From Paenibacillus ferrarius (GTDB lineage: Bacteria; Bacillota; Bacilli; Paenibacillales; NBRC-103111), in assembly GCF_002027705.1 (NCBI RefSeq), contig NZ_MBTG01000034.1:62001-126000 (forward strand): a DNA stretch of 64,000 nt, written 5' to 3'. A program made the position numbers and the translations under genes. Below, piece after piece: positions 47,401-55,683 of the stretch (its first letter is position 1; the number at the start of each line of letters is the position of its first letter). The notes below the pieces were generated by a model that ran no database searches, had not been told where the DNA came from, and was given only the letters and a program-made list of their open reading frames with translations.

Positions 47401-47553
47401 CATCATCATCTGAAGGGTGAGGTCATGTTTGTCGGACCGACCAGCTTCACGGATAAGATCGGTTGGGTCGATGCTGGTGCCCAAAGGATATGGACGGACC
47501 GGTATTGCCTAGTTAGCTTTGGGTTGTCCGGCATTAAACTGCTGCTTGTTTGA
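44422..47553 (+). CDS. GH106-like (alpha-L-rhamnosidase-type) glycoside hydrolase
   Basis: A 1043-residue enzyme. The N-terminal pattern PFWSWNDKLEPDELRRQI, GLGGFFMHTRQGL and WCYDENGWPSGTANG is that of GH106/PF17132 proteins, whose known members are alpha-L-rhamnosidases. The C-terminal part (from about 700) is made of beta-sandwich modules. There is no signal peptide, so it should act on imported oligosaccharides. The start is TTG at 44422 with AGAGGAGCGG upstream. It is 39 bases after the regulator gene and ends in a strong terminator, so it is the last gene of cassette E. Rhamnose release is likely, but other deoxy-sugar linkages are possible. Confidence 0.82.
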   Translation: MDRIENGKKQNLFEAATFLHPPAACRSVPFWSWNDKLEPDELRRQIGEMKLAGLGGFFMHTRQGLLTPYMGEAFMDAVEVAVNEAEIQGLEAWCYDENGWPSGTANGIVPQLGLRYQQKSLEGIKVMSEGADEQIEMLRQNEDFKYLLVRHKKEKRWRMLESSLAEGDWDEGIAVMCRVNPYYIDILSEKAIEAFIEACHEVYFQRFGERFGKRGIPGIFTDEFKFSGIPWSDGFDTVYQERYGESVHAAVGWLLAEADEQDQPVLEEAYRLRYAYWRLVTERFQHSVGLVADWCDAHGWQLTGHFMGEDTLAEQMHHTAGVMPLYEKMHMPGIDMLGRDTRSVLLPKQAASVARQLGKDFVITETFGCCGWNLSFREMKKLAEWQFVLGVNRLCPHLQSYSIRGVRKRDYPPSLYVQQPWWDVYKQFNDYFARLTYLLTLGEANSSILVLHPIRTAWLQNGQRVKDLQAHMEALAAELLALQRDFDYGDEALIRNYGKAAEGLLHVGCQNYDTVIVSGLLTLDVSTFALLKLMAAESGKVILIGEAPCYLEGKPCREVASWFASDAVIRVANVSSLAREDHVLARKDWLAVSEASPDAMRYLYVQERRMPGMKLLYAVHTGDTGFIELQIQEADKRCWTELILEQGTESKDDVRAMASTIKLAPGESKFFAIRDCTEDAGALPVAKETSAAPLVIPLEAAWQYRLNMPNVITLDYAVYRIDGGDWMPSTYVLNIQENCIAMQRPVHIEMVYTFETADELLLHTDQSLWKLAIERPEYWQVEVNGQSVYADEADGWLGGDRSFPTIPIGRQVKAGWNAIRISGLFQCNEETYRFFGVVGANLAPIRNKLIFDVEIESLYVLGPFAVQPAVDWESAVGDALWTEGPFLLTDLPEKLHAEDITRQGLSFYAGRIVLNQSIPLSESVRTELRNNSKRLVLQWDNMRCPAFGVTVNGQRAGTVLWGANQLELSVEPVDDMLNLEIEVITSGRNTFGPHHHLKGEVMFVGPTSFTDKIGWVDAGAQRIWTDRYCLVSFGLSGIKLLLV

Positions 47554-47573
47554 ATTGGTGATCAAATCCCGAG

Positions 47574-47606
47574 GGAAAGCATAGTGCTCCCACGGGATTT
47601 TTTTGT
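47574..47606 (+). terminator. Terminator closing cassette E
   Basis: AAATCCCG (47574-47581) pairs with CGGGATTT (47593-47600), with GGGA/CTCCC pairing inside, then a run of seven T. Confidence 0.9.
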
Positions 47607-47675
47607 TTGCTTGGAAATATCGTTTAGCTAAGCCGGTTGGCCGAGCTAGGCAGCCCAGTAAGAGTATATTATCCC

Positions 47676-47756
47676 TGTTATAATACGTATTTGCACTTGA
47701 GAAGAAGTGCGGTAATGGATTAAATTGGAAATGTAACTGGATATTATCTGGATATT
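47676..47756 (+). promoter_or_regulatory. Chitinase promoter with inverted and direct repeats
   Basis: An extended -10 element, TGTTATAAT, ends at 47684. Just downstream is a perfect inverted repeat GCACTT-GAGAAG-AAGTGC (47693-47710), at or near the expected transcription start. Further on CTGGATATT occurs twice, 11 bp apart (47737 and 47748). These could be binding sites for a repressor or other regulator. The leader to the start codon is about 145 bases. Confidence 0.5.
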
Positions 47757-47838
47757 CTTGAGGGGGTGTAGAATTCGACCGCAGTCGTTTTTCGGATGGA
47801 GGATTAGAGACTGTACAGATAATTAAAGGAGGAATTTT

Positions 47839-49578
47839 ATGAAAAATGCTTCACACAACCCGACGGGGTTAAAGAAAGTGGTTGCTTTTCTGTTGATTGC
47901 AGCTTTACTCATTGCTTTGATTCCGGGAATGGCCTTTGCTGCGGATCGAGGTGCTTGGGCGCCTAATGTATCCTATGCGGCAAATGATACGGTAACTTAT
48001 AGCGGAAGCAGCTACAAATGCATACAAGGGCATACCTCTCTAGTAGGCTGGGAACCGCCAAACGTACCTGCCTTGTGGGGACTCGTTCAAGGTGGAGGCG
48101 GAGATACACAAGCTCCAACGGCGCCTTCCAACTTACACGCAACCGGAACCACAACATCCAGCATATCACTGGCTTGGAACGCGGCTACAGACAACGTTGG
48201 CGTTACGGGATACGATATCTATCGAGCTTCGGCGTTAGTTGGCAGTGTTTCCGGCAGTACATTATCTTACACGGATACGGGATTAAGTGCGGGCACTTCT
48301 TATACGTACACAGTTAAAGCGAAAGATTCAGCAGGCAATGTGTCCGCTGCCAGCAACTCGACGAGTGCTGCGACCAATACGGGGGGAAGTGATACACAAC
48401 CTCCTACGGTTCCTGCGAATGTAAGCGTAACTGGGACTACATCATCCAGTGTTTCCTTATCTTGGACTGCATCTACGGATAATGTTGGCGTAACAGGGTA
48501 TGACGTCTACGTAGGAGCGGCGTTGTCAGTGTCTGTAACGGCTACGACGGCTACTGTTACAGGACTTGCAGCAAGCACAGCGTATTCTTTTACTGTCAAA
48601 GCCAAAGATGCTGCTGGCAATGTTTCTGCTGCAAGTTCGGCGATTAGCGGAACAACCCAAAGCTCTGGCGGAGGAGGCCTACTACCGAAACATATCCTCA
48701 CAGGGTACTGGCAAAACTTCACGAATGGTGCAACGAATCTTAAGCTTAGCGCGGTACCAAGCCAATATGATCTGATTGCCGTGGCTTTTGCCGATATGGA
48801 TGCGACCAAACCAGGCGGAGTTGTTTTTAATGTCGATTCTTCGTTGTCTACGGCGCTTGGCGGCTACACGAATGCTAATCTTATCAGCGATATCCAGGCT
48901 AAGCATTCGCAAGGCAAAAAGGTGATCATTTCCGTCGGAGGGCAAAATGGCAATATTGATTTGAGCGCCGCTTCCCCCAATGTGAGCAATTTTGTAAATA
49001 GTATGTATGGCCTAATCACACAATTCGGGTTCGATGGCGTCGATATCGATCTGGAGAACGGCATGAATGTTGCGAATTTAACTAGCGCTATTCGTCAACT
49101 GCAGCAGAAAGTTGGCTCCGGTTTCATTTTGACCATGGCCCCGCAAACGATAGACATGCAGAATCAAAATACGTCCTATATGCAGCTCTACACGAACCTA
49201 AAGGATATTACGACGGTCATTAATGTTCAGTATTACAACTCCGGCTGCATGCTGGGTCGCGATGGTCTCTGTTATTCCCAAGGCACAATAAATTTCTTGA
49301 CGGCACTATCTGACTTGACTCTGCAGTGGGTAGCGCCTTCCCAACTTGGGCTGGGTCTTCCAGCTACGGCCTCATCTGCCGGAGGAGGTTATGTCACTCC
49401 TACGGTCGTGAACAATGCGCTCAGCTGCTTGGCTGCCGGGACTAACTGCGGAAGCTACAAGCCTGTAGCGAAATATCCGGATATTCGTGGCGCCATGACA
49501 TGGTCGATTAATTGGGATGGGGCAAGCAGCTATAACTTTGCAAACACGGTAAAAACTTTCTTGACGAGCATGCCATAA
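47839..49578 (+). CDS. Secreted GH18 chitinase with CBM5/12 and two FN3 domains
   Basis: A 579-residue secreted enzyme. Signal peptide about 1-34 (cleaved near AFAAD), a CBM5/12-type chitin-binding domain (35-80: WAPNVSYAANDTVTYSGSSY), two fibronectin type III domains (about 90-180 and 187-275, each with NVGVTGYD), then a GH18 barrel (285-579). The catalytic motif GFDGVDIDLENG gives the acid Glu406. Chitin would be cut to short oligomers outside the cell. The start ATG has AAAGGAGG upstream. The gene stands alone between two terminators. The arrangement is ordinary for soil Firmicutes. Confidence 0.95.
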   Translation: MKNASHNPTGLKKVVAFLLIAALLIALIPGMAFAADRGAWAPNVSYAANDTVTYSGSSYKCIQGHTSLVGWEPPNVPALWGLVQGGGGDTQAPTAPSNLHATGTTTSSISLAWNAATDNVGVTGYDIYRASALVGSVSGSTLSYTDTGLSAGTSYTYTVKAKDSAGNVSAASNSTSAATNTGGSDTQPPTVPANVSVTGTTSSSVSLSWTASTDNVGVTGYDVYVGAALSVSVTATTATVTGLAASTAYSFTVKAKDAAGNVSAASSAISGTTQSSGGGGLLPKHILTGYWQNFTNGATNLKLSAVPSQYDLIAVAFADMDATKPGGVVFNVDSSLSTALGGYTNANLISDIQAKHSQGKKVIISVGGQNGNIDLSAASPNVSNFVNSMYGLITQFGFDGVDIDLENGMNVANLTSAIRQLQQKVGSGFILTMAPQTIDMQNQNTSYMQLYTNLKDITTVINVQYYNSGCMLGRDGLCYSQGTINFLTALSDLTLQWVAPSQLGLGLPATASSAGGGYVTPTVVNNALSCLAAGTNCGSYKPVAKYPDIRGAMTWSINWDGASSYNFANTVKTFLTSMP

Positions 49579-49596
49579 ACGATTTAGTCATAAGTG

Positions 49597-49638
49597 ACGA
49601 TCATTTCTCGATATTTAATCGGGGATGATCGTTTTTTT
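49597..49638 (+). terminator. Terminator after the chitinase gene
   Basis: ACGATCAT (49597-49604) pairs with ATGATCGT (49625-49632), with CTCGAT/ATCGGG pairing inside, followed by seven T. A TATAAT at 49641-49646, directly after, may serve the AraC gene. Confidence 0.92.
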
Positions 49639-49676
49639 GATATAATCACTGAAAAAGAGACAGGAGTGAATCTATT

Positions 49677-50528
49677 TTGTCGACACAGGTGAAGGATCAA
49701 TTTGCGATAACGTTATTTGATGTGAAAAAAATACAATACTACTCCCGGTTCATGTTTGATTTCACCCAGCCTTATCTGACGGTATCCTATATCAAAGATG
49801 GGGAAGTAATCACGACAGACGACGGCAAGGAGTATATCGCCAAAACTGGTGACGTGATGATTCATCGCCCTGATACGCCTTTTAATGTGATTTCGCAAAA
49901 GGAAGGGATTCACTTCCTGTTTAGTATAGAATTGCATGTTAGAGAGGGAGAAGATTTCTTTCAGTTGTTCTCGTTCAACAAGGTAATTACAATTCGGGAC
50001 ACCGCTCTGTATGAGAAGAAATTCGACGAACTCAAAGACATGTGGCAGCAAAAAGATCATGAACAGGGGTCCGTGCAGGCAGGTTTTCTGGCGCTGTTTC
50101 TGCTTCATGAGATTGTGGAAAGCTCCAAGATCGGAGAAAAGCGTGCATCCAGAGATACATTCGAAATTGCCCGCTTTAATTATGCGCTTCATTATATTGA
50201 GAAGGGTTTGGAGCGGAATATTACGCGTGAGGAATTAGCTGACATTTACCATATGAATCCTGTCTATTTTAGCCGGGCTTTTAAGCAGGTATATGAGCTG
50301 ACCCCGATGCAGATGCTGCAAAAAATGAGATTAATACAAGCGAAACGAATGCTGGAAGACCAGGAAAACACCATCGAGCAAATTTCGCAGAAATGCGGCT
50401 TTTATGACGCGTCGCATTTCAATCGTGTTTTTCAGAAGTCGTTCCATATGTCTCCTAGTAATTTTCGTAAAAGTATCAAAAGTACAAAAACTGGCATCGT
50501 GCCTACATGGTCTGCGGATAAGTTGTAG
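49677..50528 (+). CDS. AraC family transcriptional regulator (cupin type)
   Basis: A 283-residue one-component regulator: an N-terminal cupin-like sensing domain (about 20-110, with TDDGKEYIAKTGDVMIHRPD) and a C-terminal AraC double helix-turn-helix (LADIYHMNPVYFSRAFKQVY, later FYDASHFNRVFQKSF). The start is TTG at 49677 with AGGAGTG upstream. It differs from the other four regulators in the window, which are phosphorylated receivers. It lies directly upstream of the cassette G importer and sulfatase and probably controls them in response to a sugar ligand. Confidence 0.92.
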   Translation: MSTQVKDQFAITLFDVKKIQYYSRFMFDFTQPYLTVSYIKDGEVITTDDGKEYIAKTGDVMIHRPDTPFNVISQKEGIHFLFSIELHVREGEDFFQLFSFNKVITIRDTALYEKKFDELKDMWQQKDHEQGSVQAGFLALFLLHEIVESSKIGEKRASRDTFEIARFNYALHYIEKGLERNITREELADIYHMNPVYFSRAFKQVYELTPMQMLQKMRLIQAKRMLEDQENTIEQISQKCGFYDASHFNRVFQKSFHMSPSNFRKSIKSTKTGIVPTWSADKL

Positions 50529-50592
50529 GATAACATATGAAGTATAGATTAGGGTGAGGAGGGTTTGACAGCGCATACAATTAGCGGAATGG

Positions 50593-50621
50593 TTGACTAA
50601 ACAAGGTTATCTGCGAATATT
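50593..50621 (+). promoter_or_regulatory. Candidate promoter for the cassette G operon
   Basis: TTGACT (50593-50598) and AATATT (50616-50621) are 17 bp apart, 28 bases before the binding-protein start codon. Another TTGACA occurs at about 50567 without a good -10. Confidence 0.45.
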
Positions 50622-50648
50622 TGTAATCTTAAAGAGGGGGAAATATCA

Positions 50649-52166
50649 ATGGTACAAAAAAGGAAATATTCTGCTATTTTAATCGGATCTGCACTAATTG
50701 TACAAATCATTACGGCTTGCTCTGCCTCTCCTGCGAATACAGCCAGTACGGGAACTCCCGCAGCAACGGGAACTTCGGGAAATAAAGCCGATGCAGCGCC
50801 AACTGGTGAGAAGATTACCTTGCGAGTGATGGACTGGGCAGACAGCGAGAAGCCCTATCGCGAGAAATTTATCAAAGATTTTGAAGCGAAATACCCCAAT
50901 ATCAAAATCGAATATACGCTAATGAGCGTTGATCAATTCCAGAACACGATCACAACAGCGATTAAATCGGGAGATGCGCCGGATTTGTTCCCTATTCCAG
51001 GCAATATGTCGCTGAGTATGGCAGTTAAAGGAGAATGGTATCAGCCACTAGATGCGTACCTCGATGATGCTTTTAAGAACCAATTCATTGATGGCGTGTT
51101 CGTGGAAGGTTCGACGGTGTTGAATGGCAAGGTTTATTCCATACCTGCGCTTTCTAGCGTGCCGAGTACGCTTGTGTATTACAATAAGCAGCTGTTTAGA
51201 GATGCGGGGCTAAACCCCGACAACCCGCCAAAAACATACACAGAATTCCGCGAGGCGGCGAAGAAAATTACAGAAGCGGGTAAAGGCAAGGCGTACGGTA
51301 TCATCGAGGGTGGCAAACAAATCGGCCGTTGGAAGCTGGCAGCCATGGACTGGTCCGCGCTGGGCGGCAGCGGGTTAAACCAACAATCGCCGATCAGTTT
51401 GGCTACGCATGATGCGAACTATGACAGCAAAGCCGTTGTAGATGTCATGAACTTGTTCAAGGGCATGAAAGATGACGGAAGCTTTCATCCGAAGACGATG
51501 AGCATATCCGCACCTGAAGCTCGCGCCTTATTTGGCGAAGGTCAGGCTGGTTTCATTTTGCAAGGGGAATGGTCCATCGGTGTATGGAAACGGGATAATC
51601 CTAATTTGGATTTCGGTGTGATGATGCCTCCGGTGCCGGACGATGGACAGAAGGGGTATCTGCCTAAGTCAACCATTGGTGCTTGGATCGGAATGTCGAA
51701 GACATCGAAACATCCGAAAGAGGCTGCGCTTTATTTGAAGGAATATTTCAGCAAGGAATATCAGTCCGTATTGGTTAAAGCGGGAGACCGGTTCTCGATC
51801 TTAAAGGATGTTAATGAGAGTTCCTCTGAAATTCCGCAGTTTAAGCAATACTACGACATTGTTCAGAAATCTTCCCGTTTAATCCCGAATCCGCAGATTA
51901 GAAACCCTGAGCTTACAAGTGTGTATGGGAATTATAAGGATGTTCAGCCTGGTGTGGGCGATATCCTGCAAGGCGTCGTATCCGGGGCGATCAAAGATCC
52001 AACCGCTCCACTAAAGCAGTATTCCGATCTCGTTAATAAATCGTTGGATACGGCTATCGCGAAGGCGAAGTCGGAAGGCGCCAAAGTAGACAAGAATGAC
52101 TTCGTTTTCTCCAATTGGAGCCCAGATAAAAATTACACAGAACAAGATTACAAATCGATCAAATAA
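50649..52166 (+). CDS. Sugar ABC transporter substrate-binding lipoprotein
   Basis: A 505-residue binding protein with a lipoprotein signal (ITAC, Cys24), an Ala/Thr/Gly-rich linker and a solute-binding family 1 body (ITLRVMDWADSEKPYREKF, later GQAGFILQGEWSIGV). The start ATG has AGAGGGGG upstream. It is the first gene of the importer-sulfatase operon. The ligand is unknown; the sulfatase downstream suggests a sulfated oligosaccharide. Confidence 0.9.
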   Translation: MVQKRKYSAILIGSALIVQIITACSASPANTASTGTPAATGTSGNKADAAPTGEKITLRVMDWADSEKPYREKFIKDFEAKYPNIKIEYTLMSVDQFQNTITTAIKSGDAPDLFPIPGNMSLSMAVKGEWYQPLDAYLDDAFKNQFIDGVFVEGSTVLNGKVYSIPALSSVPSTLVYYNKQLFRDAGLNPDNPPKTYTEFREAAKKITEAGKGKAYGIIEGGKQIGRWKLAAMDWSALGGSGLNQQSPISLATHDANYDSKAVVDVMNLFKGMKDDGSFHPKTMSISAPEARALFGEGQAGFILQGEWSIGVWKRDNPNLDFGVMMPPVPDDGQKGYLPKSTIGAWIGMSKTSKHPKEAALYLKEYFSKEYQSVLVKAGDRFSILKDVNESSSEIPQFKQYYDIVQKSSRLIPNPQIRNPELTSVYGNYKDVQPGVGDILQGVVSGAIKDPTAPLKQYSDLVNKSLDTAIAKAKSEGAKVDKNDFVFSNWSPDKNYTEQDYKSIK

Positions 52167-52183
52167 TGGGGAGTTCACACATC

Positions 52184-53086
52184 GTGAAAACCAAGTGGAA
52201 AATTGAATTGTGGTGTTGGATATTCCTGGTTCCAACGTTATTGCTTTTCGTCTTGTTTCAAGGCTGGCCGATTGCGGCCAGCTTGTACTATGCCACGTTG
52301 GATTGGTCGGGGTTAACATCCGATGCCACCTATGTCGGACTGGATAACTTCGCTAATGTGGCGAAGGACCCCTACTTTTGGAACGCTTTTAAAAATAGTT
52401 TCAAATTTATGTTTGGTGTCGTGCCGCTTAATCTGATCATTCCATTAATACTAGCTGTTATATTGAATCGTCCCCGGCTAAAAGGAGCCAGCATATACCG
52501 GACCTTAATCTTCCTGCCCGTTGTTACAACGACATCGATTGTTGGTATTATTATGGTTTTCATATGGGGCAGCGATGGAGCTGTCAATGATGCGTTAATG
52601 AAAATAGGTTTGCTCAGCACCCCGATTAATTGGCTGGGAGATGCCAAATGGTCGATGTTTACCGTGGTCCTCATTTCGGTGTGGAAAAATCTCGGTATTA
52701 ATATGATTTATTGGCTTGCCGGGCTTCAGGGGATTCCAAAGGATCTGTATGAAGCGGCTGAAGTGGATGGCGCAAGAGGGACTAAATTGTTCGTTCATAT
52801 AACCGTACCTTTGCTTCTGCCTATAGGAGCCGTCATTTTACTGCTCAATGTTGTCAATTCTCTGAAAGTGTTCGATTTGATCAAAACGATGACTAACGGA
52901 GGCCCTTTCTTCGCAACGGATGTGGTGTCCACCTATATTTATCGCTACGCCTTCTCCAGTGAAATAGGGCTTCCGCAACTTGGGTATGCGTCTGCTGCCG
53001 GACTCTTCTTTGCAGTAACCATCAGTGCGCTCGCGATTATCCAATCCGTGCTGAATAAACGAATTAAAGGTCGTGCCAAATTATGA
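52184..53086 (+). CDS. Sugar ABC transporter permease, MalF type
   Basis: A channel subunit of about 300 residues with six membrane segments and EAA loop YEAAEVDGAR. An ATG at 52166 overlaps the previous stop but has no ribosome site; GTG 52184 has GGGGAG upstream and is chosen. It overlaps the next permease gene by four bases (ATGA). Confidence 0.9.
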   Translation: MKTKWKIELWCWIFLVPTLLLFVLFQGWPIAASLYYATLDWSGLTSDATYVGLDNFANVAKDPYFWNAFKNSFKFMFGVVPLNLIIPLILAVILNRPRLKGASIYRTLIFLPVVTTTSIVGIIMVFIWGSDGAVNDALMKIGLLSTPINWLGDAKWSMFTVVLISVWKNLGINMIYWLAGLQGIPKDLYEAAEVDGARGTKLFVHITVPLLLPIGAVILLLNVVNSLKVFDLIKTMTNGGPFFATDVVSTYIYRYAFSSEIGLPQLGYASAAGLFFAVTISALAIIQSVLNKRIKGRAKL

Positions 53087-53907
53087 AAATCCTCAGATTA
53101 TCATTGTTCCACGTCGTCATGACCGCTTTTTGCATCGTTTGGATTTATCCGTTCTTATGGATGGTTTCCGCTTCCTTCAAGACGCAGAGCGAATTTTTCA
53201 GCAATGGACTGCGGTTGATTCCTAACAGCTTCCAAATGGGGAATTTGGTTAGAGCGTGGAATGAAGCCAATTTTGAACGATATTTTATCAATAGTGTGGT
53301 TATTTCCGTCAGTACGATCCTCATCGTACTACTGGCAACGGCAACATGCGGATATGTGCTTGGCAGATATGTATTTAAAGGGAAGAAGCTGGTCTTGGGG
53401 GTTCTCGTCGCCAGTATGTTTGTACCGATGGAATTTGCGATTATTCCGATTTATGATCTGATCAAACATTTGGGACTAATGAACAATTTGCTAGGTGTTA
53501 TATTTGCAGAAGCTGGGGGAGCGCATATCATTTTTATTTTGCTCTTTTCTACTTTTTTCGGCCAGATTCCCAAGGAGCTGGAGGAAGCCTCCATTATGGA
53601 CGGCTGTGGATTTTTTCGCACCTTTTTCACAATTATGCTGCCGTTATCGAAGCCAATCGTCGGTAGTGTGACAATCATGCAGTTCATCTGGTCTTGGAAC
53701 TCTTTTATGATCCCATTAATTTTAACACTCAGTTCGCCTAATCTGCGGCCTCTTGCCGTTGGCTTGTATGCGCTCCGGGGTGAAAATGTCGTGGATTGGA
53801 CGGGGATTGCCGCCGGTGGCACGATCGCTATACTTCCGATCATTGTTATTTTCCTGTTCCTGCAGCGCTACTTTGTAGATGGGATTGCCGGGGCAGTGAA
53901 AGGCTAA
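53083..53907 (+). CDS. Sugar ABC transporter permease, MalG type
   Basis: The second channel subunit, 274 residues, with EAA loop EEASIMDGCG and C-terminal RYFVDGIAGAVKG. It is coupled to the upstream permease by a 4-base overlap. The sulfatase gene follows after 78 bases with no terminator between them. Confidence 0.92.
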   Translation: MKILRLSLFHVVMTAFCIVWIYPFLWMVSASFKTQSEFFSNGLRLIPNSFQMGNLVRAWNEANFERYFINSVVISVSTILIVLLATATCGYVLGRYVFKGKKLVLGVLVASMFVPMEFAIIPIYDLIKHLGLMNNLLGVIFAEAGGAHIIFILLFSTFFGQIPKELEEASIMDGCGFFRTFFTIMLPLSKPIVGSVTIMQFIWSWNSFMIPLILTLSSPNLRPLAVGLYALRGENVVDWTGIAAGGTIAILPIIVIFLFLQRYFVDGIAGAVKG

Positions 53908-53985
53908 CGACAGATGAGACACAAACTATAGCTGCAAACGGCAAGCTGCAACTACAAAATACATCAAAGGCAGGTTACAAGAACT

Positions 53986-55362
53986 ATGAGAATCCTTTAT
54001 TTGGATTTAGATTCCTTGCGTCCAGATCATCTCGGCTGCTATGGTTATCACCGTGCGACATCTCCCAACATTGATCGTATCGCAGAAGAGAGTGTACGAT
54101 TCAACAACTATTACTGCTCCGATGCGCCATGTATGCCATCCAGATCGGCATTAATGTCGGGCAGATTCGGGATTCACACCGGCGTAGTTGGACATGGTGG
54201 GACAGCAGCGGATATGAGGCGTGAAGGGATGGAGCGCGGTTTCAGTGATCGCTTGGCGACAGAAAGCCTTCCAGGCGTATTGCGCAAGATTGGCATGAAG
54301 ACGGCATCGATCAGCACATTCTCGGAAAGACATTCCGTATGGACCTTTAACGCAGGGTTTAATGAAGTATTGAATGTTGGGGGCAGAGGCGGAGAATCTG
54401 CTGAACAAGTTTTACCCGTAGCGCTCAAATGGTTAGAAGATAACGCGAAGGCAGATGATTGGTTTTTGCATCTGAATTTCTGGGACCCGCATACGCCATA
54501 CAGAACCCCGGATCATTTCGGTAACCCGTTTGCGGATCAGCCGATGCCGGCTTGGATTACGGAGGATGTCTTTCAGCAGCACAAGCTCAAAAAAGGGCAG
54601 CATAGTATTGAAGATATGAATAAGCTCGCCCAATCGCATTACTATAGACATCCGCGACATAGCGAGATGATTAGGGAACATAATGATTTGAGAGTCATTA
54701 TTGATAATTATGATGCTGCCATTCGTTATATGGATGAGCATATCGGACAAGTGATTCAGACGCTTGAAAGGCTTGGCGTTCTCGAGGATACGGCAATTAT
54801 TGTCAGTGCTGACCATGGAGAAAACATGGGGGAATTAGGCATTTATTCCGAACACGGCACAGCCGATCAAGGAACCTGCCGGATTCCGATGATCATCCGT
54901 TGGCCAGGTGGTCTGCAAGGAAGCGTAGACGATGGGCTTCACTATCAGTTGGACCTCGCCCCTACGCTGGCAAGCTTGCTTGATGCGTCTAAGCCGGATT
55001 CATGGGATGGGTTGAGCTATGCCGATAGTATTACAAAAGGCACGGATACGGGCAGGCCGTACCTTGTCGTGTCCCAGTGCGCGCATGTTTGCCAGCGCAG
55101 TGTCAGATTTGAGAACTGGCTGTACATCCGAACCTACCATGACGGACACCATGGATTCCCCAAAGAGATGTTGTTTGATTTGGTTAATGATCCTTACGAG
55201 CAGTACAATCTTGCTGAACAAAGAAGCGATATCTGCCTGAAAGCGATCTACTTGCTAAATGAATGGCATGATGACATGATGCTGTCCATGAAAGAGGATA
55301 CGGACCCATTGTGGACCGTAATGAAAGAAGGCGGTCCTTATCACGCCAAAGAATATGTATAG
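53986..55362 (+). CDS. Type I (formylglycine) sulfatase, cytoplasmic
   Basis: A 458-residue alkaline-phosphatase-superfamily sulfatase. The signature CMPSR (Cys49) is the Cys-type site that must be converted to formylglycine. The N-terminal YLDLDSLRPDHLGCYGY supplies metal-binding Asp7/Asp9, and SADHGENMGELGIYSEHG is the conserved second metal region. There is no signal peptide, so it would desulfate imported sugars inside the cell. No formylglycine-generating or anaerobic maturase gene is in the window, so activation must depend on one elsewhere. The start ATG has a modest AAAGGCAGG upstream. It is the last gene of cassette G. Confidence 0.9.
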   Translation: MRILYLDLDSLRPDHLGCYGYHRATSPNIDRIAEESVRFNNYYCSDAPCMPSRSALMSGRFGIHTGVVGHGGTAADMRREGMERGFSDRLATESLPGVLRKIGMKTASISTFSERHSVWTFNAGFNEVLNVGGRGGESAEQVLPVALKWLEDNAKADDWFLHLNFWDPHTPYRTPDHFGNPFADQPMPAWITEDVFQQHKLKKGQHSIEDMNKLAQSHYYRHPRHSEMIREHNDLRVIIDNYDAAIRYMDEHIGQVIQTLERLGVLEDTAIIVSADHGENMGELGIYSEHGTADQGTCRIPMIIRWPGGLQGSVDDGLHYQLDLAPTLASLLDASKPDSWDGLSYADSITKGTDTGRPYLVVSQCAHVCQRSVRFENWLYIRTYHDGHHGFPKEMLFDLVNDPYEQYNLAEQRSDICLKAIYLLNEWHDDMMLSMKEDTDPLWTVMKEGGPYHAKEYV

Positions 55363-55387
55363 ATTTGAATAAGAACGCTTAGATGGG

Positions 55388-55429
55388 GCTGCCTCATACG
55401 TAGATGTATCTACTTGGCAGCTTCTTTTT
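55388..55429 (+). terminator. Terminator closing cassette G
   Basis: GCTGCC (55388-55393) pairs with GGCAGC (55416-55421), with GTAGAT/ATCTAC pairing inside, followed by a T-rich run. Confidence 0.85.
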
Positions 55430-55461
55430 CTGTATCCGTAGCTAGGAGGTTTTGCCCCGAG

Positions 55462-55537
55462 ATAAGAGTCTCTAAAGACTTTTATTCGTGAGCAACAGCC
55501 GCTTTTTTTGCAAATAGAAGCTCCTAGGGGCTCTTAT
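55462..55537. repeat. Pair of related 24-bp palindromes (REP-like)
   Basis: ATAAGAGTCTCT-AAAGACTTTTAT (55462-55485) and ATAGAAGCTCCT-AGGGGCTCTTAT (55514-55537) have the same length, the same self-complementary layout and similar flanks (TCGTGA / ATGCGA). They lie in the gap before the TetR gene and look like two members of one short repeat family. Confidence 0.5.
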
Positions 55538-55600
55538 ATGCGAAAATTCACACATCTATAGTTAGACCACCGCGCATTGATTTATATTGAACAAACGGTC

Positions 55601-55620
55601 AGTCAATGCATTTATTGACT
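55601..55620 (+). promoter_or_regulatory. Candidate TetR-family operator
   Basis: AGTCAAT-GCATTT-ATTGACT is a perfect inverted repeat 64 bases before the TetR start, and the bases just before it (AACAAACGGTCAGTCA) resemble typical TetR/AcrR operators. Autoregulation is likely. Confidence 0.55.
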
Positions 55621-55683
55621 ATCCATTCCGTGTTCATTATGATGATGTGTAAAGAGAAAGGATATGTTGAAGGAGTGAGAGAG

